Assembly: GCA_023078555.1 (NCBI GenBank)
Contig: CM041200.1
Coordinates: forward strand, 496,001 to 560,000
DNA length: 64,000 bases
DNA from: Ulva prolifera
Lineage: Eukaryota; Chlorophyta; Ulvophyceae; Ulvales; Ulvaceae
Direction of reading: 5' to 3'
The stretch's first letter is position 1. Each line of letters opens with the position of its first letter. The translations under genes were made by a program, and so were the position numbers. The notes beneath the pieces were generated by a model. It saw only the letters and a list, made by a program, of their open reading frames with translations. It did not search any database and was not told the origin of the DNA. Below are positions 1-10,063 of this stretch, piece after piece.

Positions 1-6
1 TATCGC

Positions 7-540
7 ATGTCACACCTGTGTGAAGCATGGTCTTACTTGACTGCAAAGTATAGGCCTAGCACTGAAGCCGAGATCCACAGACTGTGGAGTCGGTTCAATT
101 CTTTGTCACAACACAATAAAGATGTCGCGACATATTGTGGTGATGTGATGAGTGCTTACACTCAACTGGAGGCACTAGGTGCCGATGTGGGCCAGCGATG
201 GCTTCGTTTGAAACTGTTAGAGGTGGGGGAGGAGTTCAACGCTGTGCGCGGCGAAGTCCAACACTCCTCCCCTCATGTGATCATATCACTTTTGACTGAG
301 CATGCTGACTTGCTCAAACAACAGCGGCAGCTGCAGGCTAGGTCTGGGGCGCCCGCGGGCAAACCAGGCCATGGCTGGCGCAAGCAGCACCGTGGTGATG
401 GTCCTGTGGTCGCCGCTCTCGCGGCCGGCCAGGCTCCTCGCGAGGAGACCATGACCTGTTTCTTCTGCAAGAAGAAGGGACATTTGCGTGCGAACTGCCC
501 CCAACGCAAACAGGCTGCGGCCAAAGATGTTGCACTATAG
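7..540 (+). CDS. Copia Gag (UBN2-type) with CCHC zinc knuckle, partial at 5' end
   Basis: A 177-residue frame ends at the stop near 540. The N-terminal two thirds match the general look of plant copia Gag (helical, with FNSLSQHNKDVATYCGD and WLRLKLLEVGEEF segments). Near the C terminus is a zinc knuckle, CFFCKKKGHLRANC, followed by a basic tail, the RNA-binding hallmark of Gag. A Gly/Arg-rich stretch precedes it. The first Met lies only 7 bases into the window, so the true start may be further left. The protein would pack element RNA in cytoplasmic particles. It is followed within 3 bases by the protease frame, so Gag and Pol may be separate frames or one frame may be broken here. Confidence 0.85.
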   Translation: MSHLCEAWSYLTAKYRPSTEAEIHRLWSRFNSLSQHNKDVATYCGDVMSAYTQLEALGADVGQRWLRLKLLEVGEEFNAVRGEVQHSSPHVIISLLTEHADLLKQQRQLQARSGAPAGKPGHGWRKQHRGDGPVVAALAAGQAPREETMTCFFCKKKGHLRANCPQRKQAAAKDVAL

Positions 541-542
541 AG

Positions 543-707
543 ATGCCTGCCAAGTATCCGCAACCGGACGCGTCTCTGCCATGGAACATTTTTGTCGATA
601 GTGGGTCGGACATGCATATAGTAGGAAATCGTGACATGTTCACTGAGTACGGTCCGTGTCAGAAAGTTGCCAATCTCGCGGGACCAGGGCAACTTTCTAT
701 CATGTAA
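543..707 (+). pseudogene. Copia aspartic protease fragment
   Basis: A short frame of 54 residues starts with ATG at 543 and stops at 705-707. It carries FVDSGSDMHIVGNRDMF, the D-S-G active-site region of copia aspartic proteases. A complete domain is longer, and no GAG-pre-integrase HHCC zinc finger follows; the next frame is already integrase core. An internal deletion around 700-735 has therefore removed the end of protease and the start of integrase. Confidence 0.75.
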
Positions 708-734
708 GGCCGCGACCATGAACTCTCCCCCTTT

Positions 735-1376
735 GTGATGTGTGCCTTTACCCGTTATACTTTCGTGGTTGGTCTGTGCAAGAAGAGTGAGGCTGCGGCC
801 ATGATCTCTTACATTATTGAACGCATTCGGGTGAATGTGGTGAAGCCAGGTGAACCGGGTGTGCGCATCCTACACACCGACAAAGGGGGAGAGTGCATGG
901 TCGCGGCCTTAAAACTCTACCTCCAGCGTCGTGGCATCACTCACCGCTTGACCCCCACAGCCGCTCATCGCTGTAACGGCATGATCGAGAGGAGGATCGG
1001 AGTGGCCTTTGAGTCACTCCGTGCTGTGCTGCTCGCCAGCGGCCTGCCTTTGTTCCTGTGGATCGAATGCCTCGCCAGTGTTGTCCATGGTCACAATCTC
1101 ACGCCGTCGTCGGCATTGTACCATGACAAACTGGCGAGCATCCTCAAGGGCCTGAAAGGTCAGCATGCTGTCAACGCATCTGCGGATGTTGACGAAGCTG
1201 AGAAAAGCCTGGGGAAGGGGAAGCGCATGAAAAAGGCCGAGCGCGATAAGTTGAGGGATGAGGAAAAGCGCAAGTACAAGTTGCTTGCGACGACAGAGCT
1301 AGATGAGTTTTTAGTGCGGTCTTGTGATAAGGATATCATTCCTTATATGTCTTTTTTTCAGAGACACCTCCGTTGA
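735..1376 (+). pseudogene. Copia integrase core fragment
   Basis: The 213-residue frame contains the rve-type integrase core landmarks: ILHTDKGGECM (second catalytic Asp) and HRCNGMIERRIG (catalytic Glu region), then a GLPLFLWIECLASVVHGHN stretch typical of copia integrase. The first catalytic Asp region and the zinc finger are absent. Downstream, residues rich in Lys and Glu (KGKRMKKAERDKLRDEEKR) look like filler rather than the usual GKR domain. The frame overlaps the next one by about 50 bases in another phase, so integrase and RT are no longer in frame with one another. Confidence 0.75.
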
Positions 1377-2805
1377 GGTGTTCCAAGATCTGCTGCGGCA
1401 GCAGCGTCTGTGGGGGGTTGAGGTGTATGCATACCCTAGGGATGACAAGCTGCGGAAGTTATCCCAAAGGGGTGTCCTTGCATACTGGGTCGGGGCTGGG
1501 CTGGGCCCCAGCATGCAGCGTGTGTACGCCGAGGATGTTGCTGGGGGTAGGGTTTTTGTTGTGCGCCAGGTCATGTGCACTGCGGATCAGATGATCCGCC
1601 ACGTACGAAAGTACGATGCGTCCGCCGTTGTGGACAAGAGGGAGCCTGAGGAGTTTGCGAACTCCTATACGGTTGCCTTCGAGGGGGACGATGAGGGTGA
1701 GCGTGTGACTGATGCTGATGTCCCTCCTTTCGCGGCAGAACACACGTATGACGGGGGAGTATTGCGTCGTCTGCCCGCAGGCTCATGCATTGTGACAAGA
1801 AAAACCGGTAGGTGCTTCATATTTCTGTGGGTCGATGATCTTTTTATCTTTGGACGGTCTACGGGCCTGAAGGAGTTGATCGATCAGATTCTCAAAGCAT
1901 TTGAAGGTAGAGACCTTGGTGACTTGTCGTGGGCACTAGGTGCCTCAATCACCAGGGATAGGAAGCAAAAGATCATCTCTCTATCTCAACAGCAGAAAGT
2001 AGTGAACCTGCTAGAGAAATTCAGCATGGCAGATTGCCGACCTAGTCCGACTCCGCTGGTGCCAAGGCAACAGTTGAGGAGTGCGAAGGATCATCCCGAA
2101 CTTGAGGTAGCAGACCAGGCTGAGCTCGCTAGATTCATGAGTGTTGTAGGAGGCATCCAATATATTGCTGTAGTTACGCGGCCTGATATTTCTTATGCCT
2201 GCAATGTTTTGGCCAAACATATGGGGTGTAGTTTAAAGGAGCATTGGCCAGCGGTGCAACATATACTGAGATACCCGCAGTCCACGAAGGAACTAGGTCT
2301 AGTGTTTGAGGGCTCGTCAAAGAGCTGTTTGCTAGAAGGCTATTCGGATGCTGATTTCGCGAATGACAAAGGCCTAAAAAGTGTGAGTGGCCTAGTCCTA
2401 AGGGTCTATGGCAACACAGTATTTTGGAGGTCGAAGCGACAGCCTATCACTGCTGGTGATACAACTGAGGCTGAGCTGATCGCTATGAGTAGTGCAGCAA
2501 ACGAGTTGATGTGGGCTAAACAGTTGTTGTTAGACCTGCATCTTCGTCCAGAAAAACCTGTGCTTTGGGGAGACAATAAAAGTGCGAATATCCTAACCAA
2601 CAACCCAATCTCTAGTGATAGGTCTAAACACATTCGAGTGCGGCACCTAAGGGTCCGTGAATTTGTAGAGGCAGACGAGATTCAAGTGCAATGGGTAGGG
2701 ACCAAAGACCAGCTTGCTGATGTCTTCACAAAGGTGTTACCAGGTCCTGCATGGAAGGATGTTCGGAAGAGACTTCATCTGATGCCAGTCCAGATTAGTC
2801 TCTAG
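1324..2805 (+). CDS. Copia truncated reverse transcriptase plus RNase H
   Basis: This open frame of 493 residues first covers the integrase-RT linker (YWVGAGLGPSMQRVYAED). It then jumps near residue 155 to the second half of the RT palm with FLWVDDLFIFG, a variant of the YVDD catalytic box, and continues through the thumb to RNase H (SDADFAND, SVSGLVLRVYGNTVFW, TTEAELIAMSSAANELMW, GDNKSANIL, HIRVRHLRVREFVE) and the terminal LADVFTKVLPG. The first half of RT is absent. At the junction (1769-1795) sits a 27-base segment matching the end of a different LTR found at 57.7 kb. The frame stays open across it. RT activity is unlikely. Confidence 0.85.
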   Translation: MIRISFLICLFFRDTSVEVFQDLLRQQRLWGVEVYAYPRDDKLRKLSQRGVLAYWVGAGLGPSMQRVYAEDVAGGRVFVVRQVMCTADQMIRHVRKYDASAVVDKREPEEFANSYTVAFEGDDEGERVTDADVPPFAAEHTYDGGVLRRLPAGSCIVTRKTGRCFIFLWVDDLFIFGRSTGLKELIDQILKAFEGRDLGDLSWALGASITRDRKQKIISLSQQQKVVNLLEKFSMADCRPSPTPLVPRQQLRSAKDHPELEVADQAELARFMSVVGGIQYIAVVTRPDISYACNVLAKHMGCSLKEHWPAVQHILRYPQSTKELGLVFEGSSKSCLLEGYSDADFANDKGLKSVSGLVLRVYGNTVFWRSKRQPITAGDTTEAELIAMSSAANELMWAKQLLLDLHLRPEKPVLWGDNKSANILTNNPISSDRSKHIRVRHLRVREFVEADEIQVQWVGTKDQLADVFTKVLPGPAWKDVRKRLHLMPVQISL

Positions 2806-2810
2806 GGGAG

Positions 2811-3204
2811 TGTCATAAATGAGGTCCATCCTGGGACACAATGCATGACGTGCAAGTACGCACATGAGTGTGGTGGCCACGGGCCCAACTCCTGTTATGT
2901 TAGGACATATGCATGATCATATGCATGAGCGTAATCCAGCACAATCCATGTGAGGATTGTGTGCGGTCACTTTGATTATGACCGCTGTAGACTTGACTGA
3001 TCGGTGGCATATAGGCATGTGCCTCCAAGTCTACTGTAACCATTCTCTTACAGTCTTACGTGGTTCCTGTATTGCCTCACTGCATTACAGTACATCCCCT
3101 GATCTGTGCATTGCCGACGTACGACCTGAGTGCTCCACAGTTAACGGCTCTGCAGCCCACTAGCTAGCTTGCTGAATGCTGCGCATAGGTCCTTGATTAT
3201 AACA
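2811..3204 (+). repeat. 3' LTR of copia A (394 bp)
   Basis: The LTR begins TGTCATAAAT directly after a purine-rich tract (CTAGGGGAG, the polypurine primer site) and ends CTTGATTATAACA, giving the TG...CA ends. Its limits were fixed by aligning it with the inverted solo LTR at 57839-58235, which is nearly the same length and visibly similar throughout. It contains TGTAA motifs that could serve as polyadenylation signals. Confidence 0.9.
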
Positions 3205-5090
3205 ATGACCTCATCAGTTGGATCTGCGTCGACTTCATTCTCTGCCAGGGCTGCCAAAGGGGTGTCACGAGATGGGCCAGCACCAGAGGCGTGAGACGAT
3301 GGAGATGCGCCGGTCTGTGGCAAAGGTGCTGGATTTGTGGAGGTGGCGGCAGATGTTGCGTCAACGGTCCGTCCCTCAACAGCCTCACCACACGCCGAAG
3401 AAGGTGGTGTCCCACACGCGAGACTAGATACAGCGTGGCCATGCAGCTGATCAATGTGCTGGTAAAAGGGTGAGTTCGGCAATGCCTCGGTCCGTGTCCC
3501 AGCAAACTTTGCAAAAATTGGAACACCAAAGAGGTGGCGTACTACATCCCCAAGCTTTAAAATGTAGGCACTGCAGCAACAAACGTGCCGTCATGCCACA
3601 TTAGTGGACATGCATGCGTACACACATATGTCACCAGAGATCCGTACCTGCGGGCTGGTTGAATTTGGCGCCCACGCTTCCGGAATTGCAGGTTCCCACA
3701 GCGCTGGCAGCGCTCCCCTTGCCTGCACCAGCGTTCTGGCATTGGCAGCCGCGGCCCATACACGGTAGGACACTGACCGTTATCACACATGTCCCACCCA
3801 TAAGCATCTGGCTTCTGAAGGCCCAATATCCCTTTGACTATATGTTCCGACCTGCACACGTGGCGGGGGGTGGGGGTTCCCTACAAGTACCCGGGTAGCC
3901 AGTAAACAAAAGCACACAACACAAAACACGACAACTCATCACGGCAGGGAGCATATGCAAACCTTGGCATGATGTTGGCTTTGGGATGTAAAAATCCACC
4001 ACAAGCCAGTAAGCGGCACATAGTGTCAACGGTAGCCACAGTGATGCCTCCCTGCATTTTAAGAGCTGCAATACAAAAGCAAGCCTGCCTGACTGTAACC
4101 GGCGCACCGGCAGCGATAGGCTCGTCTGCATTTTGTTGATACCAACGCACCGTGCCCTCTTGGGCTCGCGCATAACCGAGGCTGAGTCGGAACCTTGCGA
4201 CGATTCCATTTGACTCTCAAGCTCAGCTCGTAGAACTTCCATGCTGATGGCAGGTGCAACATTGAGGCCAGCCCCCCTGGCCGCTTGCATGAGGGCGTCC
4301 ACATCGACACCACCTCTGGCACGGCAATCATCAAGCCCGAATTGCACCAGGTCATCAATATCCTGGAGCACATCCCAATCAGGGACAGAGGGAGGCGACA
4401 ATAAGTATAAAAACTTGACTGGCGGTGCATATCGATGGCCACTGAAACAAGGCGGTGAGTTTGCTGCAACGCAATTAAGGCGTTGCGGGTTGATCAATAG
4501 TTCAACCAGATGAACGCACCGCGTATACATCCACTCCATCGGCAATATCCCAGGCTTCGGCTACTTCAGGCTCATTCGGTGCATCGCAGTCCCCTTCCCA
4601 AGACAAGGGACCTCTTCATTCCGGTCATCAAGACAGTCTTCTAGATGCTCGGGCAGCTGGCGAAGTTTTGGCCCAACAGTTGGACCATCCTGGGACTCGT
4701 CTTGTTTCGGTAAATCAAGAGGTTCACTGTGTGCTTGGAGCACGGGCACACCCTCTGCTACATCTTCTGAACCTTGCTCAGTGACTGCCGCAGCCTGGCC
4801 GCGCGGGGGGAGATCCATACGAACGGGTACACTCAATAGCTGTAACAATGTCGGGTTCAGGATATAAAAGGTCTGGACGGTTGCGAGCTTCGAGAGCCGC
4901 TGTGATGTGCTGATCACTTCCCAGATGTCGTCGGAGATGATCACTGCGTTGCCAACTGCCGTCGCATTTGTTGCAGAATTTCCACCCGTGTGCTAATTGA
5001 ATATATTCGGATGAACTAGGGATTGTTGTCTTAGCACGCTTGCGGGGCATCTGTTGAGAATCACCGAGACGTATCCATTGCCAGATCACA
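3205..5090 (-). pseudogene. CACTA (EnSpm)-like transposase gene, interrupted
   Basis: Several minus-strand frames read as parts of one spliced transposase gene. The likely start is MPRKRAKTTIPSSSEYIQ near 5052, followed by a C2H2-like finger (WKFCNKCDGSWQRSDHLRRH). Later blocks include an Asp-rich segment (VPDWDVLQDIDDLVQFGLDD), a block with GGFLHPKANIMPR near 3970-4150, then the cysteine block MCDNGQCPTVYG...CQRCGNLQFRK near 3660-3790, and KLGDVVRHLFGVPIFAK near 3500-3555. The order 'P-x-N-x-MP', then paired Cys motifs, then an aromatic/Leu segment resembles the Tnp2 transposase of CACTA elements. The catalytic part would lie left of 3205, where the copia LTR cuts the frame. Family assignment is by eye; a KDZ-type transposase is the alternative. 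Confidence 0.5.
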
Positions 5091-5189
5091 CGACGAATGC
5101 ACGAGGCCACTAATGCCGTGTAGGCAACACTAGACTTTACTCTAGGCATCAACCCCGGTGCCACGAAGCCGTTCTGGTCTTGCATGCGC

Positions 5190-6236
5190 AGCTGCAGACG
5201 ACGGCGCTAAGGTGGTACGTGAAAACCTCCTACACCCTCCTACACCATCCACCGACGCCACAATGGCAGGTACTCACGTACTTCCCCGGCAGGGACTCAC
5301 ACTCAGTCGCCCCCATCTCCAAGCCTAGCAACGTCTCGAAGTGCTCTGAAATTAATCATGATCTGCAACAAAACGTCTCGAAAAGGCAGTCGCCAGTACA
5401 CTGATCACCTGGATTTAGCGCACCAGTAGCCGTCGCGCACCGGCTAGGTGTGCAGCGTCCACACAAGATGTCGTCACAATGCCTCTAGAGACCATAAATA
5501 TGAATCAAAATCACATTTATACTCACTATACACCTAAATACAGCCAGCTAAGGCCTTAAAAGGCGTTTTAGCTTGAAACCGCAGAAGTCAGGCAGTCGGC
5601 AGTACACTGATCACCTGGAGTTAGCGCACCCGTAGCCGTCGCGCACCGGCTAGTTGCGTAGCGTCCACACAAGATCTCGCCACAACGTCTCTAGATACCA
5701 TAATTACGAACCTAAATCACATTAATACTCACTATACACCTAAATACAGCCAACCAAGGCCTTAAAAGGCGTTTTAGCTCAAAACCGCCGAAGTTTGCAA
5801 GCCGCGCACCCTTACGTCCCGCACCCACTTTTCCGCGCACGTGGGTGAGCCAAAACTCGCGTAGTCGCTGTGAACTCGCGAGTTAGCTAGCGAGCGCTAG
5901 CGCTCGCTGACCCCATCGGCGATCACATTGCCATTGCGCTCTGACGTTGCCAGTGAGCCTGCAAATGATAATTTTACACCGTGCATGCCATGACACGCCG
6001 CACCACATGATGCACGATCACGTGTACGCCGCGCGCTGCGGTAGTATCTCGACTGCGCACGGAAGAACACAGCAATGCAGCACCGTTAGCACACGTACGC
6101 TACGAACATGAACTCGTGAACTATTTCTGCTCGATTTTGGCCCCGACTCTGTGTGTGCTTCGTCGACTTTCGCCAGAGCCGGTTGCAATTGCGCGTGCAG
6201 TGCATCCTTCAGTAGTTTTTTTTAACATCAAAGTGA
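5190..6236. other. Non-coding flank of the CACTA-like gene with tandem repeat
   Basis: No convincing gene is seen. The span contains the 206-bp tandem repeat (5385-5796), then a CpG-rich segment with a short self-complementary run at 5885-5910 (GCGAGCGCTAGCGCTCGC). It may be the 5' subterminal part of the CACTA-like element, but no CACTA terminus could be identified. Confidence 0.5.
5385..5796. repeat. Direct tandem repeat, two 206-bp units
   Basis: Unit 1 (5385-5590) and unit 2 (5591-5796) both start GGCAGTCG and share the blocks GTACACTGATCACCTGGA, AGCGTCCACACAAGAT, ACTCACTATACACCTAAA and TTAAAAGGCGTTTTAGCT at a constant offset of 206 bases. The units differ by scattered substitutions, so the duplication is not recent. 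Repeats of this kind are common near the ends of CACTA transposons, which fits the neighbouring transposase, but that link is inference. Confidence 0.85.
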
Positions 6237-6367
6237 TTGGTGTGGGACCACAGAATAGGTAAAATCTCAGACATTTTCGGCTCTGTCGAGTCAAGAGTCC
6301 GTTCGTACGAGTGCACGCTGCTTCTCAGACCATGTCACCGGGGCCAGCCCCCCGTATTATTTACACT

Positions 6368-8851
6368 GCAGTTATGTTTCGCTCTAAAAGGGGCCCAGCA
6401 GCCTCCCAGCAGCCCCCTATTGTACCCAAACCACCAGGCTGCCAGCCTACCGACTCCAGTGGCCAAACTCAGGCCTGAAACTCGCGTGTGCCATCATGCA
6501 CCGCACAGACTCAAACTTGACACAAGTACCACTCTATGTCTCAATATTGTTCCTGCATACTTTCAGCCACATCCAGCGTCTATGAGTGATCTCGCCGCTG
6601 GTAGCTGTAGACCCCGCTCGCCAGCGTGACGGTGCCCGTGTAACCTGTCTCTCCACAAGCTTGTGCTGGTGATGACACAGCATATATTAGTTTGATTCGC
6701 TGCTGCACCTGATGCCTTTTGTACGCGACGTAAATGGTCGATGGTGTGGTGATCGCCAGGCAACACCGTTCCTACACCGCTGCCGCCGCCTGAACGTCCC
6801 AAGGACACCAGTATGTACAAAAGTTCATATTTATGGCTAATCAGGTCCTGGTGTTGGCATCGCTGCATCTGTACTTCAGCACGTAGATTCCGTCGTTCAT
6901 ACGTGGGGTATGCAGTTCCAGCCGAGTGCAGAGCAAAGGGAATGCAGTTGCATCCGATCTGCATTCGGTGACAAAATCGCTAGTTCATACTAAAATGCAA
7001 TAGAAATTCATGATGTCCTCCAGTGGTGGAGGTCCATCCAGAACTGTTGCTGCCTGATCGGTGTTCAGCCTATCATTGCGGGCTGCAGTGGTTATATTAG
7101 TTTACAGAATATACTCAACTATTTGCGTAGACTGCTTTGGCTTGATGCAATGGATGTGCTGCGACGACTGTTTCAAGAAGAACTCAACAGTACTCCGCAC
7201 GCTTGCACACACACGCTTGCACACACCAGCTGACATGCACCGTCTACAACGCTACAGGAGCAGCTATTGTGTAATCTTCAATGGACAAACAGTGCAGCTG
7301 CTGTCCTTCAGCCGGACCGGGAGGCACTGGTGCTGAGCAATGCAGTTCAGCTCTAGAGAGCCCAGAATCATGTACCGCCTATCCATTCTTGCTTCCATCA
7401 GTAGAGCCCCAAGCTTTTCTGCACATGCCAAGGATTGTGACGACTAACCTGCAGCTTCAGCTGCACATTGAGTGCAGGATGTTGGTATATGCCTGTGCCG
7501 GCACACAGATCGGCACATCTGCGGCACTCATACAGCACACCCAAGGTCACCATTCTGGAACTGGAGATCTCACAGCTCTGAAATCTGAATATGTGGATGC
7601 ACATATCTCAAGGAGTATGGCTGCCAATATTCAGCTGCAGCTGCTACACATTGCATGCATGGAGATGGTATGTGCTTGTGCTGTGCGCACCAGACTCTCG
7701 CATGGCACACCCGTGTTTGCATGTACTCATTCCATTGCAGAGGTTACATACTCCGGTACCTAGGCAAGTACATTAGGACCCGGCTCAGTCATCATAGGTC
7801 GGCGTGTTGCACGTGCACTGCTGATGACTGCCAGTTTGTTGCAGAGGCATGTTCTTGCTCTACAACGATGGCTGAGCGACAATCGAATTGGACCTCTTAT
7901 TTTGGTGGATTGTGTCAAGCTATGTGTAGCGAGGTGCAGCTGTGTGCAGCGAGGTGGATAGGCAGCCATGTTTGCAATACTTCTGCAGATCTGCGGCCCT
8001 TGATGTGCAACTGTCATGTGGATGACAGTGTGCTGGCACGCTCTTTCGCGATCAGTACATTAAGTCCCGCAACGAGGCGGCGATGAATCCATTGCAACAA
8101 GTGCAATCAAGCGTGGGGACCAATGCTGCTGCAGCAGTTGGGCTGTAAGGCACACACCGCCTGTACGGCAACTGTGGTGGTGGTCCGTTTGGCAACAAAA
8201 CATCCGGTGTCCCTGATCCACGATTACAGCTACATCATCAGACAGACATCGGCTGCAGCCTCCTTCGCATGTGTCTTCAAAGACGGGCTGCGATCCTTCA
8301 CCCACACGACATGCACGTTTTGTAGGACCTGTGTGCGCACGCAACGCGGCATTGGCATGACATCCGTGAATGCCGCTATAAGGCACCTGTAGGAAGCTTT
8401 AATGTAGCCGGTAATGCGACGGTACGGTTAATGGCGCTCTGAAGAAGCCGTATTCGACACGAGGATACGGGTGCTGTACGTCATACAGACACAGCACATT
8501 GCTATGATGCAATTCATATGGTACAACAGCTATTTAAATTGAGCTATTCTGTTTCATTACAGGCACAAAATTTGCGAGAGAACGGTGGCACGGACACAAT
8601 CACGCTGGAGAGCCGGGCCTACAGCTACCAGAGCCGAGGTCACGCAGAGGTGTTCGATGCAGCTGAAATTGAGTAGACATAATCTACAGATATAGAGTGG
8701 TACTTGTGTCAAGTTTGAGGCTGTGCGGTGCATGATGGCACACGCGAGTTTCATGCCTGAGTTTGGCCACCGGAGTTGGCAGGCTGGCAGCCTGGTGGTT
8801 TGGGTGCGATAGGGGGGCTGCTGGGCCCCTTTTAACGCGAAACATAACTGC
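6368..8851. repeat. Inverted repeat pair (arms 6368-6538 and 8690-8851)
   Basis: The right arm, read in reverse complement, matches the left arm over about 165 bases. Shared blocks include GCAGTTATGTTTCGC, AAAAGGGGCCCAGCAGCC, CCACCAGGCTGCCAGCCT, GAAACTCGCGTGTGCC and GACACAAGTACCACTCTAT. The left arm carries an 11-base duplication (CAGCAGCC repeated) not present on the right. The 2.15-kb interior holds only scattered frames without recognisable domains. No target duplication was found outside the arms, so this may be a foldback-type element or two inverted copies of a small repeat. Confidence 0.7.
7281..7763 (+). other. Open frame with an internal duplication, no known family
   Basis: This 160-residue frame lies inside the inverted-repeat element. 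Two stretches about 60 residues apart resemble each other (NLQLQLHIECRMLVYACA and NIQLQLLHIACMEMVCACA), with matching DNA around 7435-7500 and 7605-7690, so the segment arose by a local duplication. No motif of a known family is visible. Codon use does not single it out as coding, and it could be chance within repeat DNA. Confidence 0.25.
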
Positions 8852-8862
8852 AACATAACATA

Positions 8863-10063
8863 ACCAAAGTGGTCACCACGCTACCCTCGCTAGCGTGCGG
8901 TCACGTCCAAACTCCATGTACAAGCATCAGAACAGCAGCAGAAGGTCAAAGAAGCCTCATTGTGTTGTTATCTTGCGATTCGCTGCGTTCGCTGCGGACA
9001 TTTGATGCGTTCTGGTGCCGCGTTGGCGTCGCCTGACAGTTGAGCGGCTGCAGTTCTCAGAAGGACGTCGTCGCAACTCACAACGATCATTTGACTTTTG
9101 TTGGGAGCGTCATCCAGTTCACCCGGCCTCGACGCATCAGCCGATCGGTTTGCATGCTGTAAAGCGATGCAACTGTACTGTCCATAACCCAGTCTGTCAC
9201 CGCCAGTGAGAGATAGCAGTGATTGATCCCATTAACAGGGCCAAAGACATCGATGAAGTGTGATAAGCGTTGGCGCGAGGGTGCCTGGTCATGACTTGCA
9301 CACAACAATTACACAAACACCAATACCACATTTTGCGAAAACGATACAATGTAGATCCCAGTTTTCAGCAAGCTCGCTATGTGATCGACGTCAACAGTCT
9401 GATATCGGCTAATGTAGCAGAACAGTTATTTACGAGGGGCTGCAGACGATTCAGCTGGTACTTGCAACCGCAACAGGTGACATCAGTAATCTTGGGGTCC
9501 TTTCCTACCCGAGTAGATCCAATTTCTGTGGCTGTCTAGCTTGCAGCCATTTTGGCAGCGTATGCTCCTAGCAGCCACGCATACTGGTTCGCTTTGGCTG
9601 ACTGCCTTTCGATTGGCCTGGGCGTGACACCGATATGCTTGGTTCCACATCATTTTGTTACGGACAAGTTGTTCATGCCGGGATATTCTGCAGGTTCCGC
9701 GTTGTTCCTCAGCGAGCTTAAAACGCCCAAGTGGTTTGTTGACATCCTCACACCGGAGACAAGCAGCGACAGCGCCCCTGCGCGAATTGGAAGTCCAAAG
9801 AATTTCAGCATAAGATGCTGAATGTGCAACGGTCTGAGATTCGAGACGTAAGTCTCGATCATCCACCTAGATGGTCAGGTCCGCCAACGCAGTACATGTC
9901 GAATGGACCACGGTATCTGCACGCACGCCGGCTTCCAAGCCACTGTCACGTTGACTGGAGATAGATGAGGGTGTTTTGGTGCTTCTGCTGCTGTCCTGAT
10001 GCTTGTACATGGAGTTTGGACGTGACCGCACGCTAGTGAGGGTGGCGTGGTGACCACGTTGGT
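8863..10063. mobile_element. Element with 82-bp terminal inverted repeats (1.2 kb, no coding capacity seen)
   Basis: The termini 8863-8944 and 9982-10063 are near-perfect reverse complements over 82 bases. Both carry GTGGTCACCACGC at the outer edge, then CTAGCGTGCGGTCACGTCC, AAACTCCATGTACAAGCATC and CAGCAGCAGAAG toward the inside. Long terminal repeats of this size suggest a Mutator-like or foldback non-autonomous element. No clear 8-11-bp target duplication was found. The left end sits 12 bases from the right arm of the neighbouring inverted repeat. Confidence 0.6.

Larger units (their letters stand above)
1..3204 (+). mobile_element. Ty1/copia retrotransposon, 3' part with internal deletions (copia A)
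   Basis: Gene order gag, protease, integrase, RT/RNase H, 3' LTR is the Ty1/copia order. The 5' LTR and the start of gag lie outside the window. The element is a deletion derivative: the protease frame is short, the zinc-binding head of integrase is missing, and most of the RT palm is missing. It ends at 3204 with ATAACA, and the interrupted host DNA resumes inside a CACTA-like transposase gene. The 5 bases after the LTR are ATGAC; the matching left copy would lie outside the window. Confidence 0.9.

Noticed and set aside
273..719. Minus-strand frames opposite copia gag
   Set aside because: Antisense shadows of a clear gag gene with a zinc knuckle on the plus strand.
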